Made by a program: the position numbers and the translations under genes
The notes under the pieces: generated by a model
What the model was told of the DNA's origin: nothing
The model's database searches: none
What the model saw: only the letters and a program-made list of their open reading frames with translations
Shown: positions 6,532 through 6,549 of the stretch, one piece after another
Layout: each line of letters begins with the position of its first letter
Position numbering within the stretch: the first letter of the stretch is position 1
Assembly (NCBI GenBank): GCA_947178565.1
Contig: CAMWYV010000067.1
Coordinates: 1 to 6,549, forward strand
Source: an uncultured Porphyromonadaceae bacterium
GTDB lineage: Bacteria; Bacteroidota; Bacteroidia; Bacteroidales; Muribaculaceae
Reading direction: 5' to 3'
DNA length: 6,549 nucleotides

Positions 6532-6549
6532 ATGAAAAACTGGGTGCAA
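6532..6549 (+). CDS. Start of an unidentified plus-strand gene (first six codons only)
   Basis: ATG at 6532-6534 opens MKNWVQ and continues to the window edge. The A/T-rich upstream sequence and the Lys-Asn beginning are typical of Bacteroidales starts, and the position divergent from bcp makes a gene plausible. Six residues cannot identify a family, and no plus-strand promoter with a clear TAnnTTTG box was found in 6407-6531. It could equally be a chance ATG. Confidence 0.45.

Overview
The window looks like chromosomal DNA from a gut-type member of the Bacteroidales; a Muribaculaceae- or Bacteroides-like host is an inference. Three things point there: two large extracytoplasmic thioredoxin-fold proteins of a Bacteroidales style, an exported family 20 hexosaminidase, and promoters fitting the Bacteroidetes primary-sigma consensus (TTTG, about 19-21 bp, TAnnTTTG) instead of the proteobacterial -35/-10. 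Start codons mostly lack a Shine-Dalgarno sequence, which also fits.

Layout: five genes lie on the minus strand, so transcription runs from high to low coordinates, and a sixth just enters at the right edge on the plus strand. From right to left: six codons of an unidentified plus-strand gene (6532-6549); a divergent intergenic region holding a good minus-strand promoter; a Bcp-type peroxiredoxin (5942-6406); a strong promoter and NADP-type glutamate dehydrogenase gdhA (4482-5819); a textbook intrinsic terminator (4428-4458) partly merged with a candidate promoter; two tandem paralogous exported TlpA/thioredoxin-like proteins (2526-4391 and 645-2492); a perfect 11-bp hairpin (582-623); and the first 192 residues of a GH20 beta-N-acetylhexosaminidase (1-576) that runs off the left edge.

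How the genes fit together: Bcp and GdhA are cytoplasmic housekeeping enzymes (peroxide reduction; ammonium assimilation and glutamate turnover), each with its own promoter. The two TlpA-like genes are separated by about 33 bp and almost certainly form one transcript. They encode envelope proteins with two beta-rich N-terminal regions, a helical middle and a C-terminal thioredoxin fold. They are recent enough duplicates that 78 of 112 residues match over the thioredoxin region by hand count, yet the active-site dipeptide differs (CGPC versus CEPC). The GH20 gene starts seven bases after a terminator-like hairpin and has no recognisable promoter of its own, so it probably depends on read-through from the TlpA pair.

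No RNA gene, CRISPR array, insertion sequence, phage gene or clear sign of horizontal transfer was seen. Nothing here amounts to a demonstrated new system. The points most worth a second look are the diverged tandem redox pair and the hairpin abutting the hexosaminidase start.
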